64,000 nt of DNA from Paragonimus westermani (lineage: Eukaryota > Platyhelminthes > Trematoda > Plagiorchiida > Troglotrematidae), in the NCBI GenBank assembly GCA_008508345.1, contig QNGE01000862.1, positions 71,052 to 135,051 of the forward strand. The letters run 5' to 3'. Below, in pieces: positions 25,601 to 40,600 of the stretch. Position numbers and translations under genes: made by a program. Under the pieces are notes generated by a model that was not told the origin of the DNA, made no database searches, and was given only the letters and a program-made list of their open reading frames with translations. Positions within the stretch are counted from its first letter, which is position 1; the number at the start of each line of letters is the position of its first letter.

Positions 25601-28600
25601 TTCGTATATCTGGTATCCAGGCTTTTCGCCATAATTTCCCCTTTTTCGCATGCGAGGTTTACTATTTCTGTCGATCACAAACTGTGTGATTCTAACTAAT
25701 TGCCACTGCAGACCCGATAGGTAATCTGACTAGCCGGCACTCCTCTTGCAACAGAAATTGTTAGTCGGTCAGCACGCAAAACATTTGATTCATACTTACA
25801 ATAGGGCGCCGTTACACTGCAAAACATTTCGCCAGCTGTAATTCTGTTACATTCAGTTAAAACACGGAACGTTGTGTTCTACTTCCGTGAAAACGGGTAT
25901 TCAATAGCTGATGGTGATTTCATGGGTGACCCATTTTATGGGCTACCAGCTAATGTTCTTGTTGCTCGTTTGGTGCAGTACTCAGCTATTGTCATCAGTC
26001 AAGCCCCTGTCAACCTTATATCGACAATATCCCGCTACCCATTGATGACATACTTAGGCTTCGTTTCAACACGTGCCTTATCTGACGAAAGCTCTGTTTT
26101 GCCGTGCTTGATTAAAGTGGGCGATGTTGAAAATGGCGGTTATGAAAAATAGCTATCCATGGGTATTTGATAGATTCATCACACAGTTGCCATAGGGATT
26201 TCATCAGTTCCGAAAATTAATGTCCATTTACGTTTGCCTTACAATGATGGTGAAACCTTTACGGCATCTGTGAAACATTGTATATAGCTCATCTGAGTAT
26301 ACAGTCTACGGCCATCTGAGTCCGGGCACCATCATTGGAACGGCTTCTACGGCTTAATATCCTTTATGGATAGGGCCATTCATGCAATCCCTGCCCAACA
26401 TATGTCAGAATATGCTCATGCTCTGCTCAACCAGGAAGCCCGTGCGGTCTTGTGGAGATCGATGATGGTTTGTTGTCCACCACATTATAGTATTGCTGCC
26501 AAGCAAATGTTTTTCGTAACGCCGTTGGTGTTACTCGCCACTTTATGTGCTCACTAATGAAGCCTTGTCGTCCGGCTGCTATCCCCTGCACAAATAGCAC
26601 GCCTGATGGTATTAATCTAGCCAGTTTGCCTGCCAAAGAGCCATGAATTTGTTAGATTGATGGTAGTCTTATTGGTGTTTATTCTGGATCCTGTTGGTCT
26701 ATGTTCGGGCTCATCGGGTAGAAGTGTTCTGAGCGTGACTCGAGTCGTTACGAACAACTTTACTGCTCGTTTCTTATATGAACTTTATCCGTTCTCTCTA
26801 CCCTAATCTACTTGTATCTATGCCTAGTTTTTTTGTGCACACCAGATAACTGATGAATTCATTTTCCTGTTTGTTTTCCTCGTGATCAAATCCGCTGTGT
26901 TCATTAAGCGGATTTTGAGGGACACTTCCCAATTCGAAATTTCATTTTCCTCGGTTCTACCTGCTAATGCATCTACCACATCTTAGTTGTGTCAGATTCG
27001 CAACCGGTTTGATCACATTTCCTCAATGCAATTCTGCTGTCTGTCTAACACAACTTCTAACCTCCCCAGGTGTTGTTGATCGGTTTTGAAGAGAACCTGA
27101 TCAATTTGAATGTTCAGGGCCTGGTGAGCTGCGTTCTAGACATCTTGGACTGTGAAGGAGAGCACTTGATTGAGTTAAAAAATTTGGGCTGCAACGTGCT
27201 CACCCACATGATGGACGCGTTGCCTCGCAGCGCGGATGCGGTCGTGCCGGCTCTGCCTCTCCTTTTGACCACTATGTCATGCAGTTTTGTCGGTGATATT
27301 TTGGAACGAATTATCAATCTTCTGGAGCAACTTTCTCGTCGCCACGGGAAAGAGGTACTCCAGAGTGGGGCGATTACGGTGAGTTTTTTTCCAGCCCTAT
27401 ACTTTTCCCACCTATCGGTTTCGTTTATGCTTGTTGTTTGTACATGACTTCTTGTTCCTGCATTTTAGAAAAAATTTTCCTCTCATTGGCATCCATTTCA
27501 CTGTTAGGAAATTAGAGCACATATGCTTCTTCGGTTATCATCATTTTGATGAGGTTCTCTTTTAAAAGTCGTGGTGTGTCACTAAGAGTGGACTTCTTGC
27601 GAGACACCCAGTCCTGTGATCTGCTTTTCTGATCACAAATTGGATGTCGAGGACATCAGTAGACCTCAAAACCTTTCAACCTGCCTCCCAATAGCATGTC
27701 GAAAACGTGATCAATAACTAACTCCAGTATTTAGTATTATCCATTGGAACGTTACACATGTATCCAGCGATCGATGCGGCAAACAAGCTTAATGCGTTGA
27801 TATTGGCTTATCAGTATCGGGTTGGAATTCGCCTCCTCCCAGTTGAGAAGACTAAACATGGTTCCGATGCTTCGAGAGAATTGAGCCGATTGAACGGGAG
27901 CCTCATTCTGTTAACTGCAGTTTGGGAAGAAAAGCGTAAGTAGTCTGGATCGTTCTCCTCACTTTTGGATGGCCTGTACAGATGTCGAGGTGTTGGATGT
28001 GCATAGTCCATCGAACAACGCAAGTAGAATTTGATCGCCTGATAGGCCGGACGCATATATCGCCACCCACTTGCGTCTGTATAGCTTATACCCTAGTTCA
28101 TGTGGGCTGAAGATTGTTTTTTTCGCACGTATTTGCATTCACGTGAACGCGACACCTTCACACCGAGACCCTCGGTTTCAGGCGAAAAGGATGGTTTAAC
28201 AGTGCATGTGTACAGCTGACCGTGTCCTGTGAATCAGACACCTACTTGTTCGCGGGAAAGGTGCATGCAGGCCCCGGATATACCACTGCCGTTGTCTTCC
28301 ACTTAACAGGTAGTAAACTGGCTGACTATCTGAGCACTGCGACATTCTTTTAGGATGTCTTTGGGAAATCTGCAAGTTCAGGGCCGTTGGTATAGCTGAT
28401 GAAACTGCACATTCTACTCCCCTCGGGTTATGTATGTTTGCAGAGCGTCCGTCGCAATACTAATGTTCGGAAGAAGCAGCGGTAAGACCAAGCGATTACG
28501 TGATCACAGGCTAAGAAGGCTTTGACCGCCTAGTTGACCATGGATGTTGGAGACTGCGTGATCATCCAGCGCTCTCTGCCATAGCTGTGAATTGGTGTCA

Positions 28601-31600
28601 TTGGCGAACCTGTGTCCGGAAAGCTTTGGTTAACAACTCATCTGCGAGTTATTCGTGCCAGTTTTCTCTGACTCTTTAAAGTCCGTAGACCGTCACATAA
28701 GGAAATATGCGGAAACTAGATATTGTGGTTTTGCAAACCCAAATGATATAGTTAGAGCGCGTTCACTTATCGTATGCTTCCGGTAAACTTTGAGCCTGAG
28801 CTCACAAATGAGTTGCTACCTATAAATCCGCCCCCCACTGTTCTCGTAGTAGAATTTATGGTCGTGGTTCACGGGATACGCAGACGTGTTGATTGCTGAT
28901 TCATTCATTCTGATTGTTGTTGCCTTTTGCCACTCTTCACACGTCCGTACTGGATTACCAGTCCGCTATTTCGTGATCTGCTGTCAAGATCCTAGTCAGC
29001 CCGGGCCATAATGCTCATGGGTACGGTTGAAGAATGGAAAATATATATGCAAACGGACATTTTACGTGTGACAATTTGGTGTGTGTTTCTAGTGGGCGAA
29101 ATGAAAATGTACGTGACAGTCAATCTGATCCTGTTCCATGGAGAATACTTTGTAAGGGACGGTATCACTTGTTTTGTGGAATCCGGATTCATACTGTCTA
29201 ACATAATTATAAGCAACACAGATGAGTTACCGCGCACGTGTTGAGTGGAGTGGACTGATACTCTGAAAATCAGTCGTCACATAGAAATTGGTCTGCTTGT
29301 AGCCGATCCACTGACCTACAGCGGTGAGATACTTGATGCTTTTCATCTGACTCACTCTATGTAGCCCTCACCTGTCACGTGTTCCTTCAATATGCCCTTT
29401 CACACGCATACCAATACAATGTTTTCCATCTCTGGATGTGACTACGTGGGCCCTTCTTTTACGGGTTGCTATTGGGCGGATACCGGAAAAGTGTACTTCT
29501 TACGTTGTGCTTATCTCGTGTTCTGCCCAGGTTGCTCTTATACCATGTGATTGCAAACACAATTGTTGATGTAACAACACCGCTCGCTATCCGGCGATCA
29601 ACATGCGCAAGAACATGTTGTAAAACATGGATTATCGGATTAGCTTAAACAGGACAGATCCCCCTCAAGTACGTGGAAGATTACCCTCCCACTCTTCAGA
29701 ACAAAAAGTGCTTTTTGGAACCGGTTTCATTCTGCTGTTTTCCGCCCAGTTCAACAGATCTCGACAACTACACTTCTGTCTGTGTTGCCTGATCTCATCT
29801 CATCATGCGCACACTCAGTTGTCCTATGGTGTCTCCTTCACTTCGCCCGTTTTGCCGTCTGAAGCGGAGAGTGTCATCCAGTTGACGCTAACCTTTAAGT
29901 AGCCCCATTATTGGGGTCTTGGCCCAGTTCTATCATATGACGCGTTTCTGTTGTGTAGATCGGGCTCACCGAGTCCTCTGTCTGAAATCATTAGTTTCAC
30001 TCCGCGCTTCGCACTGTAGCGTGTAAGCCTACAATCACGGGGGCACACACCAACATGCACTCCTGCACACACACCAGCGTTGATTGTCCCGCAGCCGGCG
30101 CAACCTCTTGAGCATAATCTCAGTCCACACACGTTCGGCCACGGGCATCTGATTTCTGTAACGATGTCGTCCCCGGTCTGTAACGTGTCCTCAAATCGTA
30201 TGGTGATTATAAACAGCTTCTATTTTCTGCATTCTCTCGGAGCAGCTACGCCACTGAAAAGTATAGGTCAGGTGTGTGATGCCGTTTTTAATTATTCAGA
30301 GTCCATCATCACCACATTACCAAGTTTCAGATTCAACCGAATCGACCGTGTAAATTTAGCTTTTCTGCTTCTGTCACCTGATCTTATCAGCTGATTTACA
30401 TAGCTCGCACGCTTGCGCGTTGGCCTTGGCTATATCATATGATGCGCAGTTTGTTCGGACCTTGTGCGCACGCGCACATACCTGCAAATCAGTTTCACCT
30501 TTTCGAAAAATCGCCACTATTTCGAATCGAGCTCCCCAGGCTGTATTTTTTGGCCTGATTCGACGGAATCTACATGTGGGATCGTACACTTTTTTACGAC
30601 CCTCCAATCTTTAGTGAGCCCATTCCGGTGCATCATCAATCGCGTTCGTTCTTTCCTAGGTTGAGCTAAATGAATTAATTGGTAGACATTTGACAGTTCT
30701 TGTATCGTCTTCTGATCGTTGCGTGGCCTCAGCACGTTTAAGGTTTACTGTGGTAATGGTCCTACTGGTCTCTATTTGTCACGTTTTAGAGCTTCCCGTG
30801 ATTTAAAACCTTTCTTTATATCAGCAGCCCATTGAAAGTAATCGTAATTAGTGGGGGATGATATTAACAATCCAGTCTCCTTGAATGCACAAATCGTGTT
30901 AATAACGCTCAGATCAAGCTACACATGAATTGAATTGCAATGAAAGCGTATTCCCTGCAGTGTTTTATAAACAATACTCAGTATACTCTCGCAAATCCTC
31001 ATCTAGCATCGCTTCAAACGAGCCATCAATCTACTTAGATCAACACACACAGATTTAACGGTATACCGTTTACAGTGACTGAAAGATTCGTCATTCGCCC
31101 ATTAATTATACCATCCCCGTTTATACGGATTGTGTTCCTCGTTTATCGTGAAGGTGATATTTGACGCGCCAATGGTCATAGCTGAACAGTTGGCTTTTTC
31201 GCTAGCTTGCGTACATGTGTGTACTGGAATGCAGCAGTTATTTACATCAGCCACCACAGTCACGACCATTGATTGGAGCTTTTGGTGTTCCATATGTTCC
31301 GGCTTGGGTCACGGCAAACTTTAAATGGCAATCTAACATGTGACCAAAAATGCTTACAGAACAGTGCGCCGATCTAGTATGATTTCGTTGGTGTTTGTAT
31401 GGTGTTGATCTCACCGAGTAAATGTAACTTCTCTCTCGTTTACTTTCCCAGTCCGTTCTCGGCTTCTATGACTTTGTCACTCTGGCCCAGCATCGCACCA
31501 TTTTGACCATGGTATCCAATTGCTTCGCCAATTTGCAACGCTCTGATTTTGACCTGATCGTGGACTGTCTGCCAAGTCTAGCCGAACGCTTGAAGGAATC

Positions 31601-34600
31601 CGAGCCACGGTGTGTTGAGCGCGTGTGTACGTGCTTTGCTCGACTGGTCACCGCCTATCGAACGGAACCGCAGCTACTCAAGCGAATTGTCTCGAGTTGC
31701 AATTTGTTTACCAATCTGCAATATTTGGTAGGTTTCTAGCTTCCCTCGAATATTCTTTAGTTCTGGTTATAGTTAGAATTTGTTTTTCTGTACACAGTCG
31801 ATGTATCCGCGCGCACGACTGGTTTTATATATCATAATTTTGATTGCCGATAAGTAATCAGGTGCTGGATTTGTGTGAATTGAACACCACTCCTGCCTGA
31901 TCACAGCCTTCGTATTCCAGTAGACGTTTACGAAGATCCCTTTTCGAAAATTGACATCAGGCTGGAACCCAGTCATTGCTGGAACGTACCGATGGTGTAT
32001 ATCTCTGTCACGATCAGGCTTTGATCTCCAACTCATCTTCTCTGCTGGTAGTCATGCTGACGAATATGGCATTAATCTCGTACTGGGCACGGGTGAATTC
32101 AGGTTAAGGATGTTCTTTATGTATTTCGTAAGGCAGACTTATCTTTTCACTTACTCACATTTTCATCACATGAAAAACAATTAGCCTATTAGGCAGTTTC
32201 ATGCACGGTCACGATTAGTTCCTGTTGAGACTAACTTTTTTCTTCTCTGTTTCGTGTTCAGTTTTTGAATCAGAGAGCTAAATTTATATAGCCGTCGAGT
32301 TAAATGAGGAATGGGGGAAGTGTTCAAACAAATGCTTGTACTTAAATCCAGCTAAGGGTATAGAAATAGGGAGAAATATATCTGGAGATTATGAATCACG
32401 CGAGTGAACTTTATCAGGTAGAGTTTAAGGTGCAGTATTTTCACATATTTCAAAGTAATGCGAAACAATAAATCAGTGATATGTGTACGAAGGTTTTGGT
32501 GGATTGTGGCAGTCGTTTCAAGGTTTTAACAAAATATGTAAAATCCTTCGGTAGCAATTCCGGAAGACAGCACTTAATCAATATACCTAGTGTAGCACCA
32601 TTTGATATAACAGCAGAAGGTGACTTCGAAAATTCTCTCCCGACTTTGTTGAAAGCGTCACCAGCAGAAATTTACTTCGTCATGTCGCTATTCAGCGTTC
32701 AGCTGTAGATGACGGTCTATTATTTACATGTGGAGGATGGACTGCTGTTTGCTACTTTGGCGTATTGATTATCTTCCATCATTTGTGTGTTTGTGGGACT
32801 ATGGCCAAATTGACTGTTCAAACAAAACTGTTCAATACGGTTTTCGGTGCCCAATCCTACATCCTATGTATACTTGATTAGGAAGATGCTATGTAAAACC
32901 GAAACTTGACCACTAAATCGCGTATGGTGGTATCAACTGAAACGAGAGGGTCATTCTGCAGTGAAGGCAACGACGATGTGACAGCACGTCGTCGGGATCC
33001 AAACACGTGTTCCAATGGGTTTGATATATCTGGGTGGATCCGCGCTACCCAAACCACCATTTATGTAACCTATCAGACCACAGGTTTGATGTAGCGAAAA
33101 GAGTTAGAAATAGCCTGCACAAATCCTTTGCAATGGCCCGTTGTTGTCTGAGCTTTAAGACGCTATCGCAAACCTGTTGCCTAGATGAGATTCATCATCG
33201 CCTGGTCAGTGTGCCTTCCTAATGTTCATGCCTCCGGCTAAAGTAGTCGTCAGAACCGCTTATCGACTTTGGGAGAGCACCTAGGTCCAAGTAAAAGGCG
33301 ATCTTAGCATCATGCTTGCTGCAGCTGTCAAAAACTTGGACATTCACAACAAAGGGATTTCAAAAGGAGGTTCAGCGTCTGTAGTCAACCCTGACAGAGC
33401 TCGCTAAGCCAACGGTATCCAAACCGATTGAGGTAGATACGGAGTCCTATAAATTGTACAGTCAGTGCGAGAAGGATAATGCAGGTGTCGTTAGTTTTAT
33501 ACCTTAACTACTGACCTGGACTCTATCCTCTGAGTTGCAGCGAACATATGTTTTCACTTAGTCTAGCGTTCGAACAAAGGCAGCCTATTGATCCACTCGT
33601 TTCAGAGTGCGGTCTATGGATGCATATATATTAACTTACATGCATGATGCAATCAAGGGACGATGGAAAGCAGAGACTGGGTGGTTGTAGCTTGAACTTA
33701 CTGATGAAACCACGGTGAGCTATGGTTGTTGTGACCTGCAGAATAATCGTTATAAGTGGTGGTTCTGAAGGGTCATCAGTGATGTTTTCAGCCTCAACTC
33801 TACTGTGCACAGTATGTAGGGCGACTCGGTTTATACCACGAGACGGCCGATGCAGTATTGTGAGAGCCTGTTGTCCTATGTGAGCAGAGATACTACCGGG
33901 ATGCCCAAAATTATACAGGAGAAATATTAATACTCAACCAAAAGCCCTTGCAACCGTGCAGTGTGCCGTTTTTCCTGATCGAAGGGTCTGCGTGGTGTTA
34001 CTGATTCTGTTACTGCAAACACTATGTCGTCTGGTTTAATCCGGTAAGTCATCGAGGTACCCAAGCCGTCACACTGCTTCAAGCCCTAGTCTCGTTGTGA
34101 CAGGCAGCATATGACTTGAATTTGTTATTTGGAACGGTCGATGAGTCGCTGTACAGTATTTCACATGTGCGTGTTTGTGTTTGTCCTATTGAGTGCACTT
34201 TATTACTGACATCTCGTATGGTCGCCCGTAATCTGAGTGAACCACTAAGGTACCTAACTCTGTTTTTCGTCATCGTAAGAATCCACTTTGTATACTTACC
34301 GTGCAATTCCTTTTTCTCCTTGGATGTGCGTGAGTTGGTCAAGGGGCATAAAGCGCATACAAGGTATGTGGAACATTCATTTAGACGAAAGGAGATTGAG
34401 GTGATGTGATCATTCTAATCTGTTCGGTCATTCTCTCGTTATCTATTTTTCTTCTGACATCCACATGCCAAATAAAACAAAATGTGGTGATAAGCTGAAC
34501 TGTCCACGTACACTATAGGTTATGCATCTTGTTAGGTTAGTTCGTACGAAAAGGTATGGACTATGTAGGTTGCCATATGGAATTACTATTTTTAACGTAG

Positions 34601-37600
34601 CTAATTCTAATTTGAATAACGAAGACAGTAGGCTGATATTGCACGATTTATGTCCGGACAACTTTCGCTGCGTCTTTACTAGTGCATACTACAGACCATT
34701 TATATATCAGTATGAGAAAGCGAACAATATACCAGAGAAAGCTAATTGTCAGAGTGCACAATCACTGTCACTACCACGATTCAAGCAGCCCGTCGACATA
34801 GTGTTGTGTCCGCAAAAGACGCTTGGCCTGCGAGTTCGTTTATTGCGCAAACTTTCGTGCAGGTCATGTCAGAAACTAAACCACAAACGCGTGCACTCAT
34901 TTGCACAGCGGGCATGCACTCACATACATTGGGTGACATTACGTTGTCATTCGCCTTGGTGAAAATTCTCACATAGCACGTATACATTGTTCCGATAGTC
35001 TCTTCTTGTCCGTCGTGTTCGAGGCTTGTCCTCTTGTTCCTGAATGTCGCCTGTGGGTAATATACCAGTGAGTACTATACTACTAACAACGAAACTGCCT
35101 GTTATACGACAATAGGAATTCGACCTGACAGTGTCCAAAAAGTCGGTATTTCTTCGTCTTCCCTTCAAGGGTGATGATGTATGCCAACTTATTCACCGTC
35201 GTCTGGTTCTATCACGAGAACATACAATGCAGTGGTTCCAGTGGTTCTCTTCAGAACATTCCGGATTCCGACATCCTGTGTGAAACAACCGGTACCTGAG
35301 TCAACCAAATCCGACCTTATCTATGAATATCGATGCAGATGCGGAGTATCCTACATAGGCAGGACTGAGCACCAGTTGCGAACCAGGGTCACGGAGCGCA
35401 TCCTGAAGTGGGTCAAGAAACAGATTACGCTAACACATGATGTCACAGCCGCGCCTAGAAGCAAGGAACCTGCATCGTCTATTGCGCGTCATACTCTAAT
35501 GACGCAACGCCAATGTGACCCCACAACGGCATTTCGCGTTATCTACTCAACATCACACAGGCGAACACTGCGCTATGCCGAAGCGATTGCAATCCGAATG
35601 TTCAAACGCGTGTTGTGTGTTCAGTAACAACTGTTTGTAGGGTTGTCGCTACCTTGGTAGTGACAGTGATTGGGCACTGTGACAATTGGCTTTCTCTGGT
35701 ATATTGTTCGCTTTCTCATACTGATATAAATGGTCTGTAGTATGCACTAGTAAAGACGCAGCGAAAGTTGTCCGGACATAAATCGTGCAATATCAGCCTA
35801 CTGTCTTCTTTATTCAATTTTTTGACAGGAAAAGAATGTTTCAAATAGCTAATTCTGGTCAATCAATGAAATGCCATCAACTTCATCACCCGTCTGCTAA
35901 CGAAATGTTTAATTACATATGCCAACCCATCATGTGTCACTGTAACTTCTTTGTCGAACCCCCAATCGACCGGCCTAACCTGCTAAATAACCATTGGATG
36001 GCTTGGTTAGGGGAATTCGGAACAGTTATGAGTAAGTTAAAGATGATTGATCGTGTTCAACTACCGAGCTGCGGTCCACGTGACTCGCCTACATCCCGAC
36101 TGGCAACCTTGTGAGATATGGCGGTTAATCAGGTTCACCGGGGGGAACGTTTTCGCTTGTGAAGTAAATTCATTTAATTGGAAATAACGGTGATGCTAGA
36201 TATTGTGTCTGTTTCGAATCGCAATCTATGTTTCCGTTATCGTGCCGAATCCACTTTTGCTTACATTTTGCCTTTATCTAATTATTATTGTGTGCCCTAG
36301 TAATGATGCAATTTGTTCCACTCAGCGATTGTGTACATTTGGTTCAACCTCTCTATGTTCATCCGCTGCGAATGAGAACAAATAGCCACGGCTTAGCACA
36401 TTCACTCTATGTGCCAAGTGATTGTGAAGTTCAAACATAGTGTGGTACCTTATTGCAACAGATGCGGCCAGTTATGTGCAAATGGCCAATCAGTATACGA
36501 CAAAGCAAGACGGACGGGGTCACCCGCAAGAAGTTAGGGATATCTCATCAATCGTTTACCTTAGAACTTTGAAATTAGTGGTTTAGTTTAGTACATAAGA
36601 TGATGTTTCTACTAATCAGTGACACACACTTCTCTAAGCGTTTCAACTTCTACTTCCGTGGCCTACGAATTTGTGCATCACCCGCTTGTTGAATTTTTCG
36701 CTTTTCCCGGTAAATTAGCGTGAAGCGGTCACGCCAGATATTCCCAGTTCACACATTAGTATCCAATTTGTTGCTACAGCTGAGCTTTCATTGGGACACT
36801 CAACTGTTTCTCATTTGTTACAGTTCCCACTCTTTAACTTTGCCTGTTTTCGAAATTCGTATCTCTATGGCAAGTAGATTCATTCTAAAATATCAGGTTA
36901 ATCAATCGAAAAGCACTGTTCTTTGTCAACTTTAAGCAGTCGCACTAAGAATATGGTTTTCCAAACCCATTTTAATCACATCGTATCTTCCATTATTCTC
37001 AGTTTTGTTTTGAGCACACCCGTTCATCCTGTTAACCAAAGGAGCACTTTGGTTATGCCCAATTTTATGCTGTTGTTTAATGTTGATTTCTTTACGTTGT
37101 GACCCCAACAGCTGATGGCCTCTCCCCCCATTCTTTCCGGTGTGCGCGATGTTGTTCACATTTTGGCCATTTTATGTGCCTCCTGTCCGGAACTGGCTGT
37201 GGATTTGATCAAACAAAGTAAGTACATGGAGGTTTTGCGCTGATTTGAATCGAACACCGTTCATATTTTTGTCCATACCTTTCGCATTCCGGCCTTTTTC
37301 AAGGAGCACACTAGCTTCATGTTAGAGCTCGTCAGTAGTGTGTATTGTCCTCGTGGAGATCATCAATTGGTATTAGCAGGATAGGCAACCTGGTATTATT
37401 CACAAACGAGTATGGCTAAGCTTTCTGGATACATCAATCCAGTTGTATCTGCTGTACGGTCAGTGGCGTAGCAGTCAAACACGATTAACTTATAAGAGTG
37501 TGCACCGGAATTCAGCTCTTCATTATGACTAGAATATGCACTACGAAGGAACTCTAACGGAAGTCAAACCCAATTGTAATGCAATTCTTCAAAAGCTACA

Positions 37601-40600
37601 GGCTGCAACGTCTTTGTGAACACAAACACTACCGTCAAATATGAGTAATTTTTGCCTTCTCTGCTGATAACCTGTTACCGATATCCATGATTGTTTTGTA
37701 GCAACCTGATTGGGACTCAGTTAGGCTAGTGGTATTTACAAACAATCGTTTTTGTGAGTGCGTATATTTAAGCAATCGACGAGATAAGATGAGCACGAGT
37801 CTGTGGTACGGCATGCAGGAGTGTCGATGGTCATTTGGCCACTAAGTACATGACGCACATTTCAGTGAACTTTACATACATACATACATACATATATGTG
37901 TACTTTCTCGAGAAAGGCCATGGGTGGACAGCAGTACAGGAGGCTGACCATAAGCCTTCTATTAGGGAACCAAACGCAGAATCTACCGATTGGCGTCCAG
38001 TAAGTTAGCGGATTTCTGACGGAAAATCGCACCCGGGGCTTATACAAAATTTATTTGAAGAAGGTTGTGGCGTTGCCTTTGGTTTTGGTTACCAAAGGAC
38101 GAGAAAGTCGACTATCCGCATTCAAGACTAACTTTAACGTGGCTAAAGCGAGCTGAGTCAGGTTGGTACCCCAACGGATCTCTTTAGTATTTAATATCGA
38201 GTAGTTATCACTTCCGGACAGCCCTTATGCATTGGGGTGGTATTAATATAAGGTCTGAATGGCGGCGATGTGATTTACCAAGAAACATATTAATGGACAC
38301 CCGTTGATCGTTTGGTGCGTATTAACGTCGCCGGCCCTGAGCTAACTGACTGCCAGTTATGGTATCAACAGCACCTTACAGAATACTTCATTCACTGGGT
38401 CGCGTGTTGATGGGAGCCATTTTTTAGGTAACACTGCCTCCATAAGTGCACGCATCATGGTAAAGATATCACCCCTGCTTCGCACAACACATACTTCGGA
38501 TTGATGAGCTTGTACTTTCCGTCTGAACCCATGTTCGCCCGGAAACTATACAAAGACTTCGCAATATGTGGTTGTGTTGGGGACTGTCTCAAGACACGAA
38601 TAGTATTATTCAACCCAAGCAACATGCTGAAACGCTGCATGGTAGTCCTCAACAGGATTAGACTGGGCATTCTTTAATAGTTTCTTTCGCGGCAGAACCC
38701 TTTCTAGATGGTCTTGCAATTTTGTGACCGAGTCCGTTGACCCCATTTAGTAAGAATGACCAGTTAAGCTTTGCAATTATGACTCTCAGAACTTACAGAG
38801 CAGATACGAATAGAACCAACATATTCGTTGACTATGGTCGGTTTATGCTTATATTTGGAATGTTTGGGCATTTTGTACAGCATGACGCACACAATACTGA
38901 GGGACGGTTTGTACCGATGAGGTTGTTCAGCTGCGGTATAACGAAGTGTTGCAATGAAACATTCGTTGACGAGTTGCTCTAAAATCCATTGTTTCAAATG
39001 CGAACGTTGTTTTTATTTCAGATTAAACAGACAGCCGAACATGCAAATAGTTCAATCCATGTTTCACCGCTTCTGCAAATCCCTTTCAACCACCTATCTT
39101 CCTTGTAGACATTGCAGCAACCTTGCACTGTATCCTCACCGGTGAACCCGTGGATTCCGATTCGCTTCAGAATGTGCTGCTCCAACCTGTCCTGCCCGAC
39201 TGTCGCCGCGTTGCGACGACCAATCACATGCTTGATGTACTGGACACCAGTAAACGCCATCGTTCGCATTCCGGTAGTGGACGCAAACGGTCCACTTTAA
39301 CAAAAATGCCAGAAACGGATGTTATGGAATCTAAACAGACTAATGTGGCCTGGTTCCCGTTCATGCTAACCATGTCCCCTTTGTCCGATTCGCCGACGTT
39401 CCCGACTAATCTGGTCATCAACAAACGCAGTCAAGACGATATCCACTCTATTGTGCAGTTAATTTGGTAGGTTTTGATGTTCAAACTGTCGATCTCTGTT
39501 CGGCTCCGTCCTGATTGATCGACTTACTGGTTAATTCCGCGTGTAAGTAACGAAGAGGTTAGAAAGCGGGTGTTTGGTAGTGATGGCCAAACGAGTTCTT
39601 TTGTTCAATCTCTACGTTTGCACAGGCTTAGATGGTTAGGTCATGTATAAGGGATACCAGCTAGTCGTCTTCCACACCAAGGACCGACTGGTGTAAGGTA
39701 CGAGGTGGATAGATAATGACCTTGCGTAGGGAACTGTGGTCGTTCACCAAGGGTCGTGTTCGTCTCCCGGGCTGGGGCCCTCGCGACTCACACAGTTAGT
39801 GGCTGGAGACTAGGTGAGATGGCGGCTAATCGAGCTCAGTGGCGTGAAAGTTGTCGTTGTTTGGCCGAGTTGTCTGTGAAATGAGTGCATTTAATGACAC
39901 GGGGGCAGTGAAAGCCGTAATGAAGCTGTCTCGCTGATGACGCCTTACTCTCGCTTGCAGCTCGGTTGTTTGTCTGCAGGGTGTAGTCGCCTTGATGTTG
40001 AATGTTTGAATATGGACGTAGTCATTTTCAGTAGTTAGGTCCCTTCCCGTCCCCTTCTTTTTCCTTCTCTCTTTCTATATAGGGTTTGCTTTTTCTTCAT
40101 GGTTGTGTGGCAGTTAAGCATTAGTGTGAACCACTGATGTATTGCTGTCTATGATGATGATGATTGGTTAATTGAGAGAATTCGTGACATGTCCGAGCCT
40201 TATTTTTATTGGTGGCCACCTCGAACCTTATAGTTTAGGTTTTAACAACCTGCTAGTATCTAATTGTTATGATTGACTCAGTTGACTGCAGCACTGACGT
40301 GTTACGTATGCTGTAAACCAAACATTAGAACAACTAAATTTGACTCTACTTTCTTATGTATCCTATCGAGGGCTCCTCCGATTCACAAGATTGTTGTATT
40401 TTTGTTCTGTCATGTTATTTTCTCACGCCTGAAATTTACAATGCTCTGCTGCGGGTAATTGCACCTCAACAACCTTTTTTATCGGAAATTGCCACTTAGC
40501 TGAGACATGCATTTTGCCCGCCTCAGCAACTGAGCCAGGTAAAGTGCATACCCCAAACGGACTAAATAGATTGGTCTTTTCGTTTGCCTGTTTGTTATAC

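Larger units (their letters stand above)
34611..35820 (+). mobile_element. Penelope-like element, truncated, bounded by 166-bp inverted repeats, with GIY-YIG endonuclease remnant
   Basis: Two arms, 34611-34776 and 35655-35820, are reverse complements of one another over about 166 bp with few differences (both contain TGTCCGGACAACTTTCGCTG when read in opposite directions). Between them the plus strand codes for FLRLPFKGDDVCQLIHRRL (about 35140-35200), then in another frame TSCVKQPVPESTKSDLIYEY, then RCRCGVSYIGRTEHQLRTRV. This is the order of the linker and GIY-YIG endonuclease of Penelope-like elements, which carry a CxC pair just before the YIG motif. The reverse transcriptase is missing and at least one frameshift lies near 35218, so it is inactive. 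Penelope-type elements are known to have direct or inverted terminal repeats. Possible 11-bp target repeats flank it, TAGCTAATTCT at 34598-34608 and 35846-35856. Confidence 0.85.
31728..37111 (+). other. Intron with Penelope-like element, SINE scrap and RTE remnant
   Basis: 5,384 bp. It contains a SINE-like tail (about 31860-31960), a Penelope-like element (34611-35820) and a decayed RTE 3' end (about 35990-36180), each listed. From 32000 to 34600 and from 36200 to 37111 I recognise nothing. Confidence 0.7.
37218..39108 (+). other. Intron with SINE-like fragment and tetranucleotide repeat
   Basis: 1,891 bp. It has a SINE-like fragment at about 37240-37400 and a (TACA)n tract at 37873-37897. 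A minus-strand open frame at 38455-38670 (71 codons) was not recognised. Confidence 0.6.

Noticed and set aside
27811..28056. Minus-strand frame of 81 codons and an overlapping plus-strand frame of 61 codons
   Set aside because: Mutually overlapping frames in an intron without family resemblance; most likely chance.
28500..28640. Possible RTE C-terminal tail (NWCHWRTC)
   Set aside because: Similarity is limited to a few residues and no 3' untranslated region or flanking RTE frame is present.
38455..38670. 71-codon minus-strand open frame in intron 7
   Set aside because: Looks protein-like in composition but I cannot match it to any family, and it has no continuation on either side.
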